Positions 1-9,472 of a stretch of 64,000 bases of DNA are shown piece after piece. This DNA is from Streptomyces sp. NBC_00690 (GTDB taxonomy: Bacteria; Actinomycetota; Actinomycetes; Streptomycetales; Streptomycetaceae). The DNA is taken from NCBI RefSeq assembly GCF_036226685.1, contig NZ_CP109009.1:4921001-4985000 (forward strand), written 5' to 3'. The notes beneath the pieces were generated by a model, which did no database searches, was not told the origin of the DNA, and worked only from the letters and a program-made list of their open reading frames with translations. A program made the translations under genes and the position numbers. Each line of letters opens with the position of its first letter. Position 1 is the stretch's first letter.

Positions 1-238
1 CGGCGAGGCTCACCTGCACATCGGTCAGGAAGAACTGGATGTACTCGGTGTTGGCCATGATCAGTGCATAGGAACGCAGCACTTCGCCCCGGCCCGAGAG
101 CACGGGCCAGCCGGGGTGGATACAGGAGATCTGGTCGTCCAGCCAGAGATCGGAGAGGGCCTGGAAGTCCCCTCGCTCCATCGTTTCGTAGAACGTGGTG
201 TTGGCCTCTTCGACCAACTCGATGTCGGTACGGCTCAC
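1..238 (-). CDS. NTF2/SnoaL-like protein, 3' part outside window
   Basis: Small protein that looks like the nuclear transport factor 2-like (DUF4440/SnoaL) fold. Only the first 79 or so residues are present, reading from a GTG at 238 to the left edge. The visible part has the helical start ELVEEANTTFYETMERGDF, then LWLDD and HPGWPVLSGR, as in other members. The GTG shares four bases (GTGA) with the folP stop, so it is probably translationally coupled and lies downstream in the folate operon. Related Streptomyces carry this gene between folP and folB/folK; that is family knowledge and is not visible here. Its biochemical role is unknown; members of this fold can be enzymes or ligand binders. 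Confidence 0.75.
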   Translation of the reverse strand, partial: MSRTDIELVEEANTTFYETMERGDFQALSDLWLDDQISCIHPGWPVLSGRGEVLRSYALIMANTEYIQFFLTDVQVSLA

Positions 239-1074
239 CGGGCGGCCTCGACGGCGTGCGCGACCCGTACGGCGTCGGCGGTGGCATGCACCTCATGGAC
301 CCGTACGGCCCAGGCGCCCTCGTGGGCGGCTATGGCGGAGACCGCGGCGGTGGCCGCGTCCCGTTCCCTGGCGCGGGGTGGTGTGCCGTCCTTGGCCAGT
401 ACATGGCCGAGGAAACGCTTCCGGGAGGCGGCGACCAGCAGGGGGCGACCGAGGCTCCGAAGATCACGGAGGTGGGCCACCAGCGCCAGATCGTGCGCGG
501 CCTCCTTGGCGAAGCCCAGGCCGGGATCGATGACGATGCGATCGGGGTGGATGCCGCCGTCGACCACGGCCTCCATACGGCTGCGCAGCTCAGCGGTGAC
601 CTCGGCGACCACGTCCTCGTAGACCGCTCGGCTGTTCATGTCGTGGCTGAAGCCCCGCCAGTGCATCACGACGAAGGGCACCTCCGCGGCGGCGACCGCT
701 GGAACCATCTCGGGGTCGGCGAGCCCCCCGCTGACGTCGTTGACGAGGGCTGCGCCGGCGGCGACCGCCTCGGCGGCCACCCGGGCCCGCATGGTGTCCA
801 CGGAGACGGTGGCGCCTTCGGCGACCAGGCCGCGCACGACGGGGACGACGCGGCGCAGCTCTTCCTCCTCGTCGACCCTGCTGGCACCGGGGCGGGTGGA
901 CTCACCGCCGACATCGACGAGATCGGCTCCGTCGGCGACGAGGTCCAGGCCGCGTTTGACCGCGGCGGTGGTGTCGAACCAGCGACCGCCGTCCGAGAAG
1001 GAGTCGGGTGTCACATTGACGACTCCCATGACCGCACAGCGACCCCACTCCGGCAACCCGCGCAACGTACTCAT
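235..1074 (-). CDS. folP: Dihydropteroate synthase
   Basis: Condenses 6-hydroxymethyl-7,8-dihydropterin pyrophosphate with p-aminobenzoate to give 7,8-dihydropteroate in cytosolic folate synthesis; the family is the sulfonamide target. The 279 aa protein is of normal length. It carries the family motifs in order: MGVVNVTPDSFSDGG near residue 16, GGESTRPGA near residue 57, NDVSGG, MHWRG, DPGLGFAKE and the C-terminal SRKRFLG. The ATG at 1074 puts the first motif where the family has it. The gene overlaps the next one by GTGA, and 106 bases separate it from the ABC ATPase gene upstream, so it may have its own promoter. Identity is firm; whether the genome holds a second DHPS paralogue cannot be seen. 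Confidence 0.95.
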   Translation of the reverse strand: MSTLRGLPEWGRCAVMGVVNVTPDSFSDGGRWFDTTAAVKRGLDLVADGADLVDVGGESTRPGASRVDEEEELRRVVPVVRGLVAEGATVSVDTMRARVAAEAVAAGAALVNDVSGGLADPEMVPAVAAAEVPFVVMHWRGFSHDMNSRAVYEDVVAEVTAELRSRMEAVVDGGIHPDRIVIDPGLGFAKEAAHDLALVAHLRDLRSLGRPLLVAASRKRFLGHVLAKDGTPPRARERDAATAAVSAIAAHEGAWAVRVHEVHATADAVRVAHAVEAAR

Positions 1075-1180
1075 ACGTCCAGCCTAGGCCCGCCGGCCGA
1101 CAGTCGCGGCCTCCGGTGCCGCTCCACCTGCGGGCAGTGGCCCGTGACGCGTCCTGCGATACGAGCCGGTCCTTGTCCCG

Positions 1181-2356
1181 TCACGGCCGCTCGGGACCGG
1201 TGGGGACCGTACCGATCGAGTCCAGTGCGACCGCGGTACGGGGAAGGTCCTGGGCATCGGCGTCGATGGAGCGCCGCAGCGCCTCATGGAGCTTCCCCGG
1301 GGTGAGGACCCCGAGGAAGCGTTCCGACTCCCCGTCGACGACCGCGATCCACCCCGCGTCGTGCTGCAACATCGTGGCGAACGCCTGCTTGAGCGAAGCG
1401 CCCAGCGGTAGCCGGGCATCCATCCGACGCGCGCGCTCGCGCACCGTCGTCGACCCGACCGCGGCGTCGCGTGCGTGCTCGGCGGAGAGCCAGCCGTGCA
1501 GATGACCAGAACCGTCGAGGACGACGGCCCAGCGGGCGCCGAGTTCGCCGGGCAGCGGATCATCGAGGCGCACGATCGGGGGCTGCTCCAGATCGCCCTC
1601 CTCGATGGGGGTCACCGACAGGCGCTTGAGGCCGCGGTCGGCGCCCACGAAGTCCGCGACGTACGAGGTGGCCGGGGTGCCGAGCACCGCTGCCGGGGCG
1701 TCGAACTGCTCGATCCTGCCCTGTCCGTAGACGGCGATGCGGTCGCCGAGTCGCACGGCCTCCTCGATGTCGTGGGTCACGAACAGGACGGTCTTGCGGA
1801 CCTGCGACTGGAGCTTGAGGAACTCGTTCTGGAGGTGCTCGCGCACCACGGGGTCCACGGCGCCGAACGGCTCGTCCATGAGCAGGACGGGCGGATCGGC
1901 GGCCAGTGCCCTGGCCACTCCGACGCGTTGGCGCTGGCCGCCGGAGAGCTGCTCCGGGTAGCGGTCCCCGTAGACGGATGGGTCGAGACCCACTAGGTCC
2001 AGCAGTTCGGCGGCCCGGGCCCGGGCCTTCGACCGCTGCCAACCGAGCAGATGGGGCACGGTCGCGGTGTTCTCCAGAACGGTCTTGTGGGGGAAGAGGC
2101 CGACCTGCTGGATGACGTAGCCGATGCGGCGGCGCAGGGTGACCGGATCGACGGTGGAGATGTCCTCGCCGTCCACGGATATCCGCCCGCTGGTCGGTTC
2201 GATGAGGCGGTTGACCATCTTCATCGTCGTGGTCTTGCCGCAGCCGGACGGGCCGACCAGGGTGACCAGTTCGCCCTGGGCCACCTCGAACGACAGGTTG
2301 TCCACGGCGGTGGTCCCGTCCGGGTAGCGCTTGGTGACGTTCTCGAAAAGGATCAT
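1181..2356 (-). CDS. Glycine betaine/choline-type ABC transporter ATP-binding protein
   Basis: ATPase of an osmoprotectant importer of the OpuCA/ProV type, acting at the inner face of the membrane. The 391 aa protein has Walker A GPSGCGKTT near residue 37, the FPHKTVLEN Q-loop region, signature LSGGQRQRVGVARAL near residue 137, Walker B LLMDEPFGAVD and the switch His in FVTHD. The last 130 or so residues look like paired CBS modules (VVLDGSGHLHGWL and IAVVDGESERFLGVL), which in this family sense ionic strength or nucleotides. The gene diverges from the permease genes, with 127 bases between start codons, so the transporter is split around a shared promoter region. The exact substrate (betaine, carnitine, choline or another quaternary amine) cannot be told from sequence. 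Confidence 0.9.
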   Translation of the reverse strand: MILFENVTKRYPDGTTAVDNLSFEVAQGELVTLVGPSGCGKTTTMKMVNRLIEPTSGRISVDGEDISTVDPVTLRRRIGYVIQQVGLFPHKTVLENTATVPHLLGWQRSKARARAAELLDLVGLDPSVYGDRYPEQLSGGQRQRVGVARALAADPPVLLMDEPFGAVDPVVREHLQNEFLKLQSQVRKTVLFVTHDIEEAVRLGDRIAVYGQGRIEQFDAPAAVLGTPATSYVADFVGADRGLKRLSVTPIEEGDLEQPPIVRLDDPLPGELGARWAVVLDGSGHLHGWLSAEHARDAAVGSTTVRERARRMDARLPLGASLKQAFATMLQHDAGWIAVVDGESERFLGVLTPGKLHEALRRSIDADAQDLPRTAVALDSIGTVPTGPERP

Positions 2357-2483
2357 GGTTCCCTCTTGTGGCGGGTGCTGTGTGAAGGCCGTGTTGCCGG
2401 TCTATGACGCTCTCGGACGATTGTCAGTGGCCAAGGTTATGGTCGGCAGACATACGTTCGGCGTGGATGGGGAGGAGGGGAAC

Positions 2484-3281
2484 ATGAGTATGCGGCTGGC
2501 CGCTCAGGGCTGTCTGGCGGCCAATGACTGGATCTGCGGGGAGTATCTCCGCAGCCGCAGCCAGGAGTTGACGGATGCGACGGTCGAGCATCTGTGGATC
2601 ACCGTGGCATCGGTCGTCATAGGACTCGTGGTGGCGTTCCCCCTGGCCCTCCTCGCCCGCGCCAAGCCCGCCTTCGCAGGGGCGGTGCTCGGGCTCACGA
2701 CTTTGCTCTACACGATTCCGTCGCTGGCGATGTTCTCGTTGCTCCTACCGGTCTTCGGACTGTCGTCGGCGCTGGTCGTCACGGGTCTCGTGCTCTACTC
2801 GCTGACCATCTTGGTCCGGAACATCCTGGCCGGCCTTGCGGCGGTGCCCGCCGAGGCGCGGGAAGCCGCCCGAGGCATGGGCTACGGCCCGGTCCGACTC
2901 CTGTGGGAGGTCGAACTGCCCCTGGCGCTGCCCGCTGTGATGGCCGGGCTGCGGATCGCGACGGTCTCCACGGTGGCCCTGACGACCGTCGGTGCGCTGG
3001 TCGGCAAGGGCGGACTGGGCAATCTCATCGACGACGGAGTGCAGACGACGTTCAAGGCGCAGGTGCTGACCGCGTCCGTGCTCTGTGTGCTGCTGGCGGT
3101 GACGGCCGATCTCCTGCTGCTGGGGATGCAACGACTGCTCACGCCGTGGACGCGCACGCCCAAGGCACGGGACACCACCTCAGAGGCGCATTCCCGGGAA
3201 CGAATACCGCCGGCGGGGCATGGCGCGGCGCGACTCGGGGCACGGCGAGAAGAAGCGCACGCCGTTGAAGGGGCGAACTGA
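2484..3281 (+). CDS. Glycine betaine/choline-type ABC transporter permease (first)
   Basis: Membrane subunit of the importer, of the OpuCB/ProW type. I chose the ATG at 2484 (265 aa) because GGAGGAGGGG lies just upstream at 2471-2480; the frame is open further upstream but that part is not protein-like. About six hydrophobic segments follow, starting with VASVVIGLVVAFPLALL. The ATPase-docking loop is EAARGMGYGPVRLLWEVELP (residues near 145), the usual EAA motif. The TGA shares one base with the ATG of the second permease, so the two are coupled. A long charged C-terminal tail (TPKARDTTSEAHSRER onward) is atypical and probably cytoplasmic. Confidence 0.88.
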   Translation: MSMRLAAQGCLAANDWICGEYLRSRSQELTDATVEHLWITVASVVIGLVVAFPLALLARAKPAFAGAVLGLTTLLYTIPSLAMFSLLLPVFGLSSALVVTGLVLYSLTILVRNILAGLAAVPAEAREAARGMGYGPVRLLWEVELPLALPAVMAGLRIATVSTVALTTVGALVGKGGLGNLIDDGVQTTFKAQVLTASVLCVLLAVTADLLLLGMQRLLTPWTRTPKARDTTSEAHSRERIPPAGHGAARLGARREEAHAVEGAN

Positions 3282-3991
3282 TGGGAGTGCTCGCCGACGC
3301 CTGGACATGGCTCACCACCGGGGCGAATTGGGAGGGGGACAGCGGTGCTTGGCACCGGCTGGGGGAGCATGTGTACGTGAGCGGGATCGCCCTCGTGCTG
3401 GCCTGCGCCATCGCCCTACCTCTCGCTCTCTGGCTCGGTCATCTCGGGCGAGGGGGAGCACTCGCGATCAACGTGTCCAACGCCGGCCGGGCGATACCGG
3501 TGTTCGCCGTGCTCGCCTTGTTCATGCTCACACCGCTGCGTACGGCGGGCTATGCACCGACGATCATTGCCCTGGTGCTGTTCGCGGTGCCCCCGCTGCT
3601 GACCAATGCGTATGTGGGGATGCGAGAGGTGGACCGTGCGGTGGTGGAGGCCGCCCGCGGCATGGGGATGTCCGGCTGGCAGCTCTTCTTCCGGGTGGAG
3701 CTCCCCTTGGCCTATCCCCTGTTGATGACCGGTCTGCGTTCGGCAGCCGTGCAGGTGGTGGCGACCGCCACGATCGCTTCCATGGTCGGCCAGGGCGGGT
3801 TGGGGCGGATCATCACCGCGGGCTTCAACACCTACGACACCGCACAGGTGGTGGCCGGAGCACTCCTCGCGGCCGGTCTGGCACTGCTGGTGGAAGCGGT
3901 GCTGGTGGCGGCGGATCGGTTGTTGAACCCCCTGCGGAAGCCCGCACAGGGGCAGCGGAAGGAGTCGGGTCCGGTGCCTTCCGCCGTCTGA
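3281..3991 (+). CDS. Glycine betaine/choline-type ABC transporter permease (second)
   Basis: Second membrane subunit of the importer, of the OpuCD type, 236 aa. It starts with ATG inside the stop of the first permease. Hydrophobic segments include YVSGIALVLACAIALPLAL and PTIIALVLFAVPPLL. The EAA loop VEAARGMGMSGWQLFFRVEL contacts the ATPase, and GLGRIITAGFNTYDTAQV is conserved near the C terminus. The two permeases presumably form a heterodimer. The binding-protein gene follows after 260 bases and may have its own ribosome entry or promoter. Confidence 0.88.
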   Translation: MGVLADAWTWLTTGANWEGDSGAWHRLGEHVYVSGIALVLACAIALPLALWLGHLGRGGALAINVSNAGRAIPVFAVLALFMLTPLRTAGYAPTIIALVLFAVPPLLTNAYVGMREVDRAVVEAARGMGMSGWQLFFRVELPLAYPLLMTGLRSAAVQVVATATIASMVGQGGLGRIITAGFNTYDTAQVVAGALLAAGLALLVEAVLVAADRLLNPLRKPAQGQRKESGPVPSAV

Positions 3992-4251
3992 GCACCCACC
4001 AGCGTCCGACAGGGTCAGAGGAGCCATGGCGGGCCAGAGCAGCCCGTGGCGAGCCGGCAGCGTGACCAGCGCTGGTCAGTCGTCGCGCAAGCCGTGGTCG
4101 GTGGATGACGCGTCCCAGCAGCGCCCGCCACCTCCGCGATGTCCGGTGGCACGCCTCGACCTCGCCCTTCGCCCCATCCTCTTCGCCCCATCCCCTCGCC
4201 CTCGATATGCGATACGCGATAAGACCCCGTGACTCCTTGGAGGAGACCCCG

Positions 4252-5220
4252 ATGCGCAAGACCTCTCGTACGGCGGGAGCGGTACTGGCCGTGGCGGCCC
4301 TGGTGGGTTCGCTCGCCGCTTGTGGCGGTGACAGCCTGGAGAAGTCGGAGGGTGACCAGAAGGGCGCCGGCTCGGGCAAGAAGGGCTCCCTGACCATCGG
4401 CGCCGCCTCGTTCACCGAGGCGAAGGTCCTGGCCGAGTTGTATGCCCAGGCCCTCGCCGACGTCGGATACAAGACGTCGATCACCACCGTGAAGAACCGC
4501 GAACTGTACGAACCCTCGCTGGAGAAGGGCGAGATCGACATCGTGCCGGAATATGCGGCGACGATCGCGGAATTCCTCAACGCAAAGGTGAACGGGCCGA
4601 AGGCGCCCGAGGAGAAGCCGGTTGCCTCCAGCGATGTGAACGCAACCGTCGCCGCGCTCACCCGGCTCGCCGAACCACGCGGTCTGAAGGTGCTTCCGCC
4701 GGGTGAGGCCGTCGACCAGAACACCTTTGCGGTGAGCAAGGAATTCGCCGAGAAGAACGACCTCAAGACGCTTTCCGATCTCGGGAGGTCGAAGCTGAAG
4801 GTCAAGATAGCCGCCGGGGACGAGTGCGAGGTCCGGCCGTTCTGTGCACCCGGTCTCAAGGCCACGTACGGCATCGACGTCACGGGGGTCGACCCCAAGG
4901 GTGTGGGGACGCCGCAGTCCAAGCAGGCGTTGCGGGACGGCACCGTGCAACTCGCCCTCACCACGACCACGGACGCCGTGCTCGATGGACTGGTCCTCTT
5001 GGAAGACGACAAGAAACTCCAGAACGCGGACAACGTCCTGCCCGTGGTCAATGCCAAGGACGCGGGGAGCCCGGAGATAGCCGAGGCGCTCGGAAAGCTC
5101 ACGAAGGTACTGACGACCGCCGATCTGGCCGAGTTGAACCGCAAGGTGGACGCCGAGCGCGCGAAGCCGAAGGACGCGGCCAGGGAGTATCTGGAGTCGA
5201 AGGGGCTGCTCAACTCCTAG
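4252..5220 (+). CDS. Glycine betaine/choline-type substrate-binding lipoprotein
   Basis: Extracellular solute receptor of the importer (OpuCC/OsmF type). I chose the ATG at 4252 because TTGGAGGAG precedes it; the open frame starts earlier but has no signal peptide there. The 322 aa product has a lipoprotein signal peptide, positive MRKTSR then a hydrophobic stretch ending in LAAC, so Cys24 should be lipidated. The mature part has LTIGAASFTEAKVLAEL, EIDIVPEYAATIAEFLN and GVGTPQSKQALRDG, typical of type 2 periplasmic-fold choline/betaine receptors. It is the last gene of the + strand transporter cluster. Confidence 0.9.
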   Translation: MRKTSRTAGAVLAVAALVGSLAACGGDSLEKSEGDQKGAGSGKKGSLTIGAASFTEAKVLAELYAQALADVGYKTSITTVKNRELYEPSLEKGEIDIVPEYAATIAEFLNAKVNGPKAPEEKPVASSDVNATVAALTRLAEPRGLKVLPPGEAVDQNTFAVSKEFAEKNDLKTLSDLGRSKLKVKIAAGDECEVRPFCAPGLKATYGIDVTGVDPKGVGTPQSKQALRDGTVQLALTTTTDAVLDGLVLLEDDKKLQNADNVLPVVNAKDAGSPEIAEALGKLTKVLTTADLAELNRKVDAERAKPKDAAREYLESKGLLNS

Positions 5221-5392
5221 GAGAGTGGGTCCCGGAGCTGGTTTTGTGTCAGGCACTGAAAGCTCCGGGACCACAGTGGTGGTTGAGCTCATTGAGGTTG
5301 AGGGTGAACCACATCGGACGTTCACCAGAGAAGACGAGAGAATTGAGTACCCACCATCCCCTTTGACGTCTACGCACGGTAAATTTCTGGCC

Positions 5393-6673
5393 ATGCCACG
5401 TGGACGCCACCGCCATTCCCCGCCCCTGCACAGGATGCTGCCGCCGGTCGCGGTCGCCGGAGCGTCGGCGCTCTGTGCCGTCGGCTCGTGGACGTTGGTG
5501 GATCCCGTGATGCTGCGGACCCTGGTCGCGGCTGCCGCAGCGGCGGCCGGCACTGGCGCGGTGATGATGCGTCTGTGGGACCGTGAAGCCGGCCGTCAGG
5601 TGGCCGACCTCACCCGCGCCCGAGCTCATGACGCCTGGCAGTCCGAAGAGCGCATAGCCGAGTTGGAGACGGACGTCGAGGATTCGCGCGAACTTCGCGC
5701 CAAGCTTGACGCGAAGCTGCGCGCCAAGCGGGTGGAGCTCGCGGCACTCCGGGGCGAGCACGCCGCGTTGTTGCGGCGGTATGCCACCGCCGAGACCGAA
5801 CGGGCCGGAGCGCTGGAAGAGCGTCGACAGCTCACGATCGAGGTGGCGATGCCCAAGGGTCTCGCCCAGATCGGGTCCGCGCCCACCGCCGATGTCTTCC
5901 TGCGCGCCCGCAAGGCCCTGGAGGAGCTCACCGACAGTGCCACGGCGCAGCGGCAGGCGGCCGAAGCGGGCGTTCAGGACGCCACGGAGCCGCCCGCGGA
6001 GGTGGCGGAGGCGACCGATGCACCTGAGGTGGTGGCGGAAGAGCACCCGGACGCCGCCTCTGACGACGGCTCGCCCGAGGCCGACGAGCCGGTCGAGGAC
6101 GAGCCGGTCGAGATCGTCGACGAGACGGACGGTCCACCGCAGGAGCCTGTGGCCGAGATGGAAGCGGAGCACAGTCGTCCGGCTATTGTCCCTGCCCGAC
6201 GCGCTTCCGGTGCGAAGGCTGTCACGCCGTACGGGCCGCGTCGTCTTCCCGAACCCCGACCCGAGAGCGGGTTCAACTTCTTCGGCGCCCAGCGGGCGGG
6301 CGGTACGGTTCCGTCCCAGCGGGAGGGAGCACCGCCCACGGAGACCGAGCCGGGCAGCACCGCCGCCGTACCGCCAGTGGCGGACGGGTCTCGATCCGGC
6401 CCCGCCGCGCTCTCCCTGACCCTGCCTCAGCAGACTGCGTCTGCCACGACGCCCCCTGGCCGTGGTGCGGACCGCCGTGGCGTCGCCGAGTCCGGAGTCC
6501 TGGACGACGTACAACAGGCGGACCTCGCCGATGTGGTCGGCGAAGAGACCTTGGCCGCTCAGCGTGCCGACCCGGCGCGGGCGGTGGGCGACGTCATCGA
6601 TCTGGCCGCACATGAGGAGCCGCAGCAGGAGCGGGTGCCGGTGGGCAAGCTCCGCAAGGCGGTCAGCTCGTAG
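5393..6673 (+). CDS. Membrane-anchored coiled-coil protein of unknown function
   Basis: I do not recognise a function. From the ATG at 5393 the protein is 426 aa. The N terminus is basic (MPRGRHRHSPP), followed by one or two hydrophobic segments (AVAGASALCAVGSWTLV and LVAAAAAAAGTGAVMMRL), then a strongly charged heptad-like region from about residue 65 to 155 (RIAELETDVEDSRELRAKLD and similar) that should form a coiled coil. The second half is acidic and low in complexity (repeated DEPVEDEPVE), then Pro/Arg-rich. The frame is open upstream to 5225, but the added residues look non-coding. It stands alone between the importer and a converging nuo gene. Confidence 0.7.
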   Translation: MPRGRHRHSPPLHRMLPPVAVAGASALCAVGSWTLVDPVMLRTLVAAAAAAAGTGAVMMRLWDREAGRQVADLTRARAHDAWQSEERIAELETDVEDSRELRAKLDAKLRAKRVELAALRGEHAALLRRYATAETERAGALEERRQLTIEVAMPKGLAQIGSAPTADVFLRARKALEELTDSATAQRQAAEAGVQDATEPPAEVAEATDAPEVVAEEHPDAASDDGSPEADEPVEDEPVEIVDETDGPPQEPVAEMEAEHSRPAIVPARRASGAKAVTPYGPRRLPEPRPESGFNFFGAQRAGGTVPSQREGAPPTETEPGSTAAVPPVADGSRSGPAALSLTLPQQTASATTPPGRGADRRGVAESGVLDDVQQADLADVVGEETLAAQRADPARAVGDVIDLAAHEEPQQERVPVGKLRKAVSS

Positions 6674-7003
6674 GCCCAGCGCCAGCGCGCGCCCCCGCAT
6701 GGGACGCGTCCCGCTCAGCGCCGGGTGTGGTGTGCGGGGGAACGGTCTGCCGACCTCCGGACCGCAACGCGTTCCAACAACGGGCCGTCGCTGCTGTCCC
6801 CGAGCGAGCGAGCGAGCGCGGGTCGGGCGGCCAGGGGCGTACACGATGCATGCAGCCGGCTTCCCGAGCCCGGCCCCACACCATGACCCCGGTTCGACGG
6901 GTCGACGCCGCTCCTCGGTACGCCCCGCCGCCCCGGCCCTTCGACGAACGACCTTCGACGAACCCCCTGCACGGACGCTCGTCGTCGCCCGCGCCTTCGA
7001 GCC
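6674..7003. other. Convergent intergenic region, no gene seen
   Basis: 330 bases between the 3' ends of two convergent genes. It holds a (GAGC)n tract near 6806-6820 and a short direct repeat CCTTCGACGAAC near 6935-6965. The open frames crossing it lack homology or a ribosome site. I see no RNA gene and no convincing terminator. Confidence 0.5.
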
Positions 7004-8146
7004 CTACTTGTCGATGTCGCCCACGACGAAGAACAGCGACCCGAGGATGGACACCATGTCCGCGACCAGCGTTCCCGGTAGCAGTTCGGTGAGCACCTGG
7101 ATGTTGTTGTACGAGGCCGAGCGAAGCTTCAAGCGGTAGGGCGTCTTCTCGCCCTTGGAGACCAGGTAGTAGCCGTTGATACCGAGCGGGTTCTCGGTCC
7201 AGGCGTAGGTGTGGCCCTCGGGCGCCTTCAGCACCTTGGGCAGCCGCTGGTTGATCGGTCCCGGCGGCAGTTGGGCGATGCGGTCGAGACAGGCGTCCGC
7301 CAGGTCCAGAGCGTTGTGCGTCTGGTCCAACAGCACCTCGAACCGTGCCAGGCAGTCGCCCTCGGACCGGGTGACCACCTTGAGGGTGTCTTGGAGCTCG
7401 CCGTAGGCCAGATAGGGCTCGTCGCGGCGGAGGTCGAAGTCCACTCCCGACGCCCGGGCGATGGGGCCGCTGACCCCGTAGCCGTGCACCGCGGCGGCGG
7501 ACAGCACGCCCACGTCCCGGGTCCGTCCGCGGAAGATCTCGTTGCCGAGCACCAGCCGGTCGTACACGTCCATCCGGGATCGGACATCGGCCACCGCATG
7601 GCGCACCCGCCCGGTCCAGCCGGCGGGGAGGTCCTCCTTCAGCCCGCCCACCCGGTTGAACATGTAGTGCATCCGCCCGCCGGAGATCTCCTCCATGACG
7701 CTCTGGAGTTCCTCCCGCTCGCGGAAGGCGTGGAAGACGGGGGTGATGCCGCCGAGTTCCAGCGGGTACGAGCCGAGGAACATCAGATGGTTGAGTACCC
7801 GGTTCAACTCGGCGAGGAGCGTACGGGTCCACACGGCCCGCTCGGGGACCTCCATGCCCAGCATCCGCTCGACGGCCATCACCACGCCCAACTCGTTGGA
7901 GAACGCCGAGAGCCAGTCATGGCGGTTGGCGAGCATCGCGATCTGGCGGTAGTCGCGGGCCTCGAAGAGTTTTTCGGCACCCCGGTGCATATAGCCGATG
8001 ACGGGTTCGGCGTGCCGGATGACCTCGCCGTCCAGGACGATACGAAGGCGGAGGACGCCGTGCGTGGAAGGGTGCTGCGGGCCGATGTTCAGCACCATGT
8101 CGGTGCTCTCTGCGGCTCCGCCGATTCCGAGGGTGGTCTCCGTCAT
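7004..8146 (-). CDS. nuoD: Orphan NADH-quinone oxidoreductase subunit D (NuoD2)
   Basis: Homologue of the 49 kDa/NDUFS2 subunit, which with subunit B forms the quinone site of complex I. From the ATG at 8146 it is 380 aa; upstream codons in the open frame do not resemble the family. Conserved signatures are [14 protein letters not shown] at residues 21-34, YMHRGAEKL at 52-60, [35 protein letters not shown] and the C-terminal GDIDK. Arg55 in the MHRG motif aligns with the NDUFS2 arginine (Arg85 of the mature mammalian protein) that is dimethylated by NDUFAF7. No other nuo gene is nearby, so this is a stand-alone paralogue. The gene upstream on the same strand encodes a NDUFAF7-like methyltransferase. 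Confidence 0.88.
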   Translation of the reverse strand: MTETTLGIGGAAESTDMVLNIGPQHPSTHGVLRLRIVLDGEVIRHAEPVIGYMHRGAEKLFEARDYRQIAMLANRHDWLSAFSNELGVVMAVERMLGMEVPERAVWTRTLLAELNRVLNHLMFLGSYPLELGGITPVFHAFREREELQSVMEEISGGRMHYMFNRVGGLKEDLPAGWTGRVRHAVADVRSRMDVYDRLVLGNEIFRGRTRDVGVLSAAAVHGYGVSGPIARASGVDFDLRRDEPYLAYGELQDTLKVVTRSEGDCLARFEVLLDQTHNALDLADACLDRIAQLPPGPINQRLPKVLKAPEGHTYAWTENPLGINGYYLVSKGEKTPYRLKLRSASYNNIQVLTELLPGTLVADMVSILGSLFFVVGDIDK

Positions 8147-8401
8147 GGGGTCAGTATCCCCCCATCCCTCCATCCGCCTGAATGCGGCGCTGTCGGAGCC
8201 CGGTCCCACGGACCGGCCGACTGCTGATGCGGCTCCCGCTCCTCGGCCAGAGCCGCGAACCACCCGCTCGCCCCCGACCCGGCGGTCCCGGAGGAGGCCG
8301 GTTCTTGTGTCCTGCCCAGGGAGCCGCCCCCGCCGTCAGCGGACCCGCACGGCGGTAGCGGCCCACGGGACATGACATCCAACCGCAGGTGCGGACCCCC
8401 C

Positions 8402-9376
8402 TCAGCCGCTGTTCGGCCGCACCGGCTGCTTGAGCCAGACGAAGTCACCGAGCCCGCCCGGCAGCAGCAGCTCAGCCGCCTCGGACGCCTCGGACAGCGC
8501 GCGCAGGTATCCCGTCGGATCGCTGGTCGCCCGGGCGATCGGCGGACGCTCGGGCGCCACCCCCAACCCGCGCAGGGCCTCGCGCTGGGTGGCCAGCACC
8601 GCCCCGGGCAGTGCGCAGGCGTCCAGGGCCACGTGCGCGGTGAGATCACAGCTCCCGTCCGGCACCGGTCGCACCTCCCTGCCTCCGCGGAACCCGGCCA
8701 GCGTGCCGAACAGCGGACGGGCCGCCGCCGAGTGCGCGTAGTCCACCGCCACGGCCAAGCCCTCGTCCAGCGTCGCCACCGCCCGTGCCCACGCCGCATC
8801 CCGCGGTCGACCGATCTCCGCGCGAGCTCCCGGCTCCGTCAGCGGCCACCAGCGCGCCAGCCATTCGGCGTCCGCCCCTGCCACCGGTGGACCGAGGCGT
8901 TCCGTGCCGTCGGCGGCGACGAGCACCTGTCGCACCACCCCGTCCTCGTCCGCCTCAGCCACGTCCACGGGCACGTTGTCCAGCCACTCGTTGGCGAACA
9001 GCAGCCCCCGGACCCCCTCAGGCGGCCGGTGCGTCCACTCGATCCGGGCGTCGAGCCCCGCCGGCCGCGAGGCCCGCTCCACGGCGTACGCCCGTACCGG
9101 AAAGTCGTCGGGGAGGGCCGCCAGCACTCCCGTCAACAGCTCGCCCCGACCCGCACCCATGTCCACGATCATGGGGTCCCCCGCACCGGGGCCCAGTTCC
9201 GCGGCCGTCTCCCGGAACAGCCGGGCGACGGCCGCGGCGAAGAGGGGGGAGGCGTGCACCGAAGTACGGAAGTGTCCTGCCGGCCCCTCGGGCCGGAGGT
9301 AGAAGCCGCCGGGCCCGTACAGAGCGGCTTCCGTTGCTTCCCGCCAGCCCTGCCATTCACACGTCTCGTCCGTCAC
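8402..9376 (-). CDS. SAM-dependent methyltransferase, MidA/NDUFAF7 family
   Basis: Class I methyltransferase of the DUF185/MidA family; its mitochondrial member NDUFAF7 dimethylates an arginine of complex I subunit NDUFS2. The 324 aa protein shows the family N terminus ([20 protein letters not shown] near residues 21-40), the SAM-binding motif [12 protein letters not shown] (70-81), and the downstream [13 protein letters not shown] motif. It lies directly upstream of the orphan nuoD on the same strand with 255 bases between, which suggests NuoD2 is its substrate; that is inference from context. It diverges from a histidine kinase gene 96 bases away. The start at 9376 gives a normal N terminus. 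Confidence 0.85.
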   Translation of the reverse strand: MTDETCEWQGWREATEAALYGPGGFYLRPEGPAGHFRTSVHASPLFAAAVARLFRETAAELGPGAGDPMIVDMGAGRGELLTGVLAALPDDFPVRAYAVERASRPAGLDARIEWTHRPPEGVRGLLFANEWLDNVPVDVAEADEDGVVRQVLVAADGTERLGPPVAGADAEWLARWWPLTEPGARAEIGRPRDAAWARAVATLDEGLAVAVDYAHSAAARPLFGTLAGFRGGREVRPVPDGSCDLTAHVALDACALPGAVLATQREALRGLGVAPERPPIARATSDPTGYLRALSEASEAAELLLPGGLGDFVWLKQPVRPNSG

Positions 9377-9459
9377 AACGGCAAGTCTCCACCTTGCGGA
9401 GTACGCCTCCGCTGTTCGGATCGCTCTGGCGGTTGACCCCGTCGGCTGTCAGGGTTCCC

Positions 9460-9472
9460 TACTCTGGGTTAC
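9460..9472 (+). promoter_or_regulatory. -10-like TACTCT for leaderless start at 9473
   Basis: TACTCT ends 7 bases before the GTG start, with no ribosome site between, so the transcript would begin at or next to the start codon. TTGACC at 9433-9438 is a possible -35 but the 21-base spacer is too long. Confidence 0.4.

Noticed and set aside
5249..6844. 531-codon open frame on the minus strand
   Set aside because: Antisense shadow of the coiled-coil gene; it runs through the intergenic regions on both sides, has no ribosome site and no family motif.
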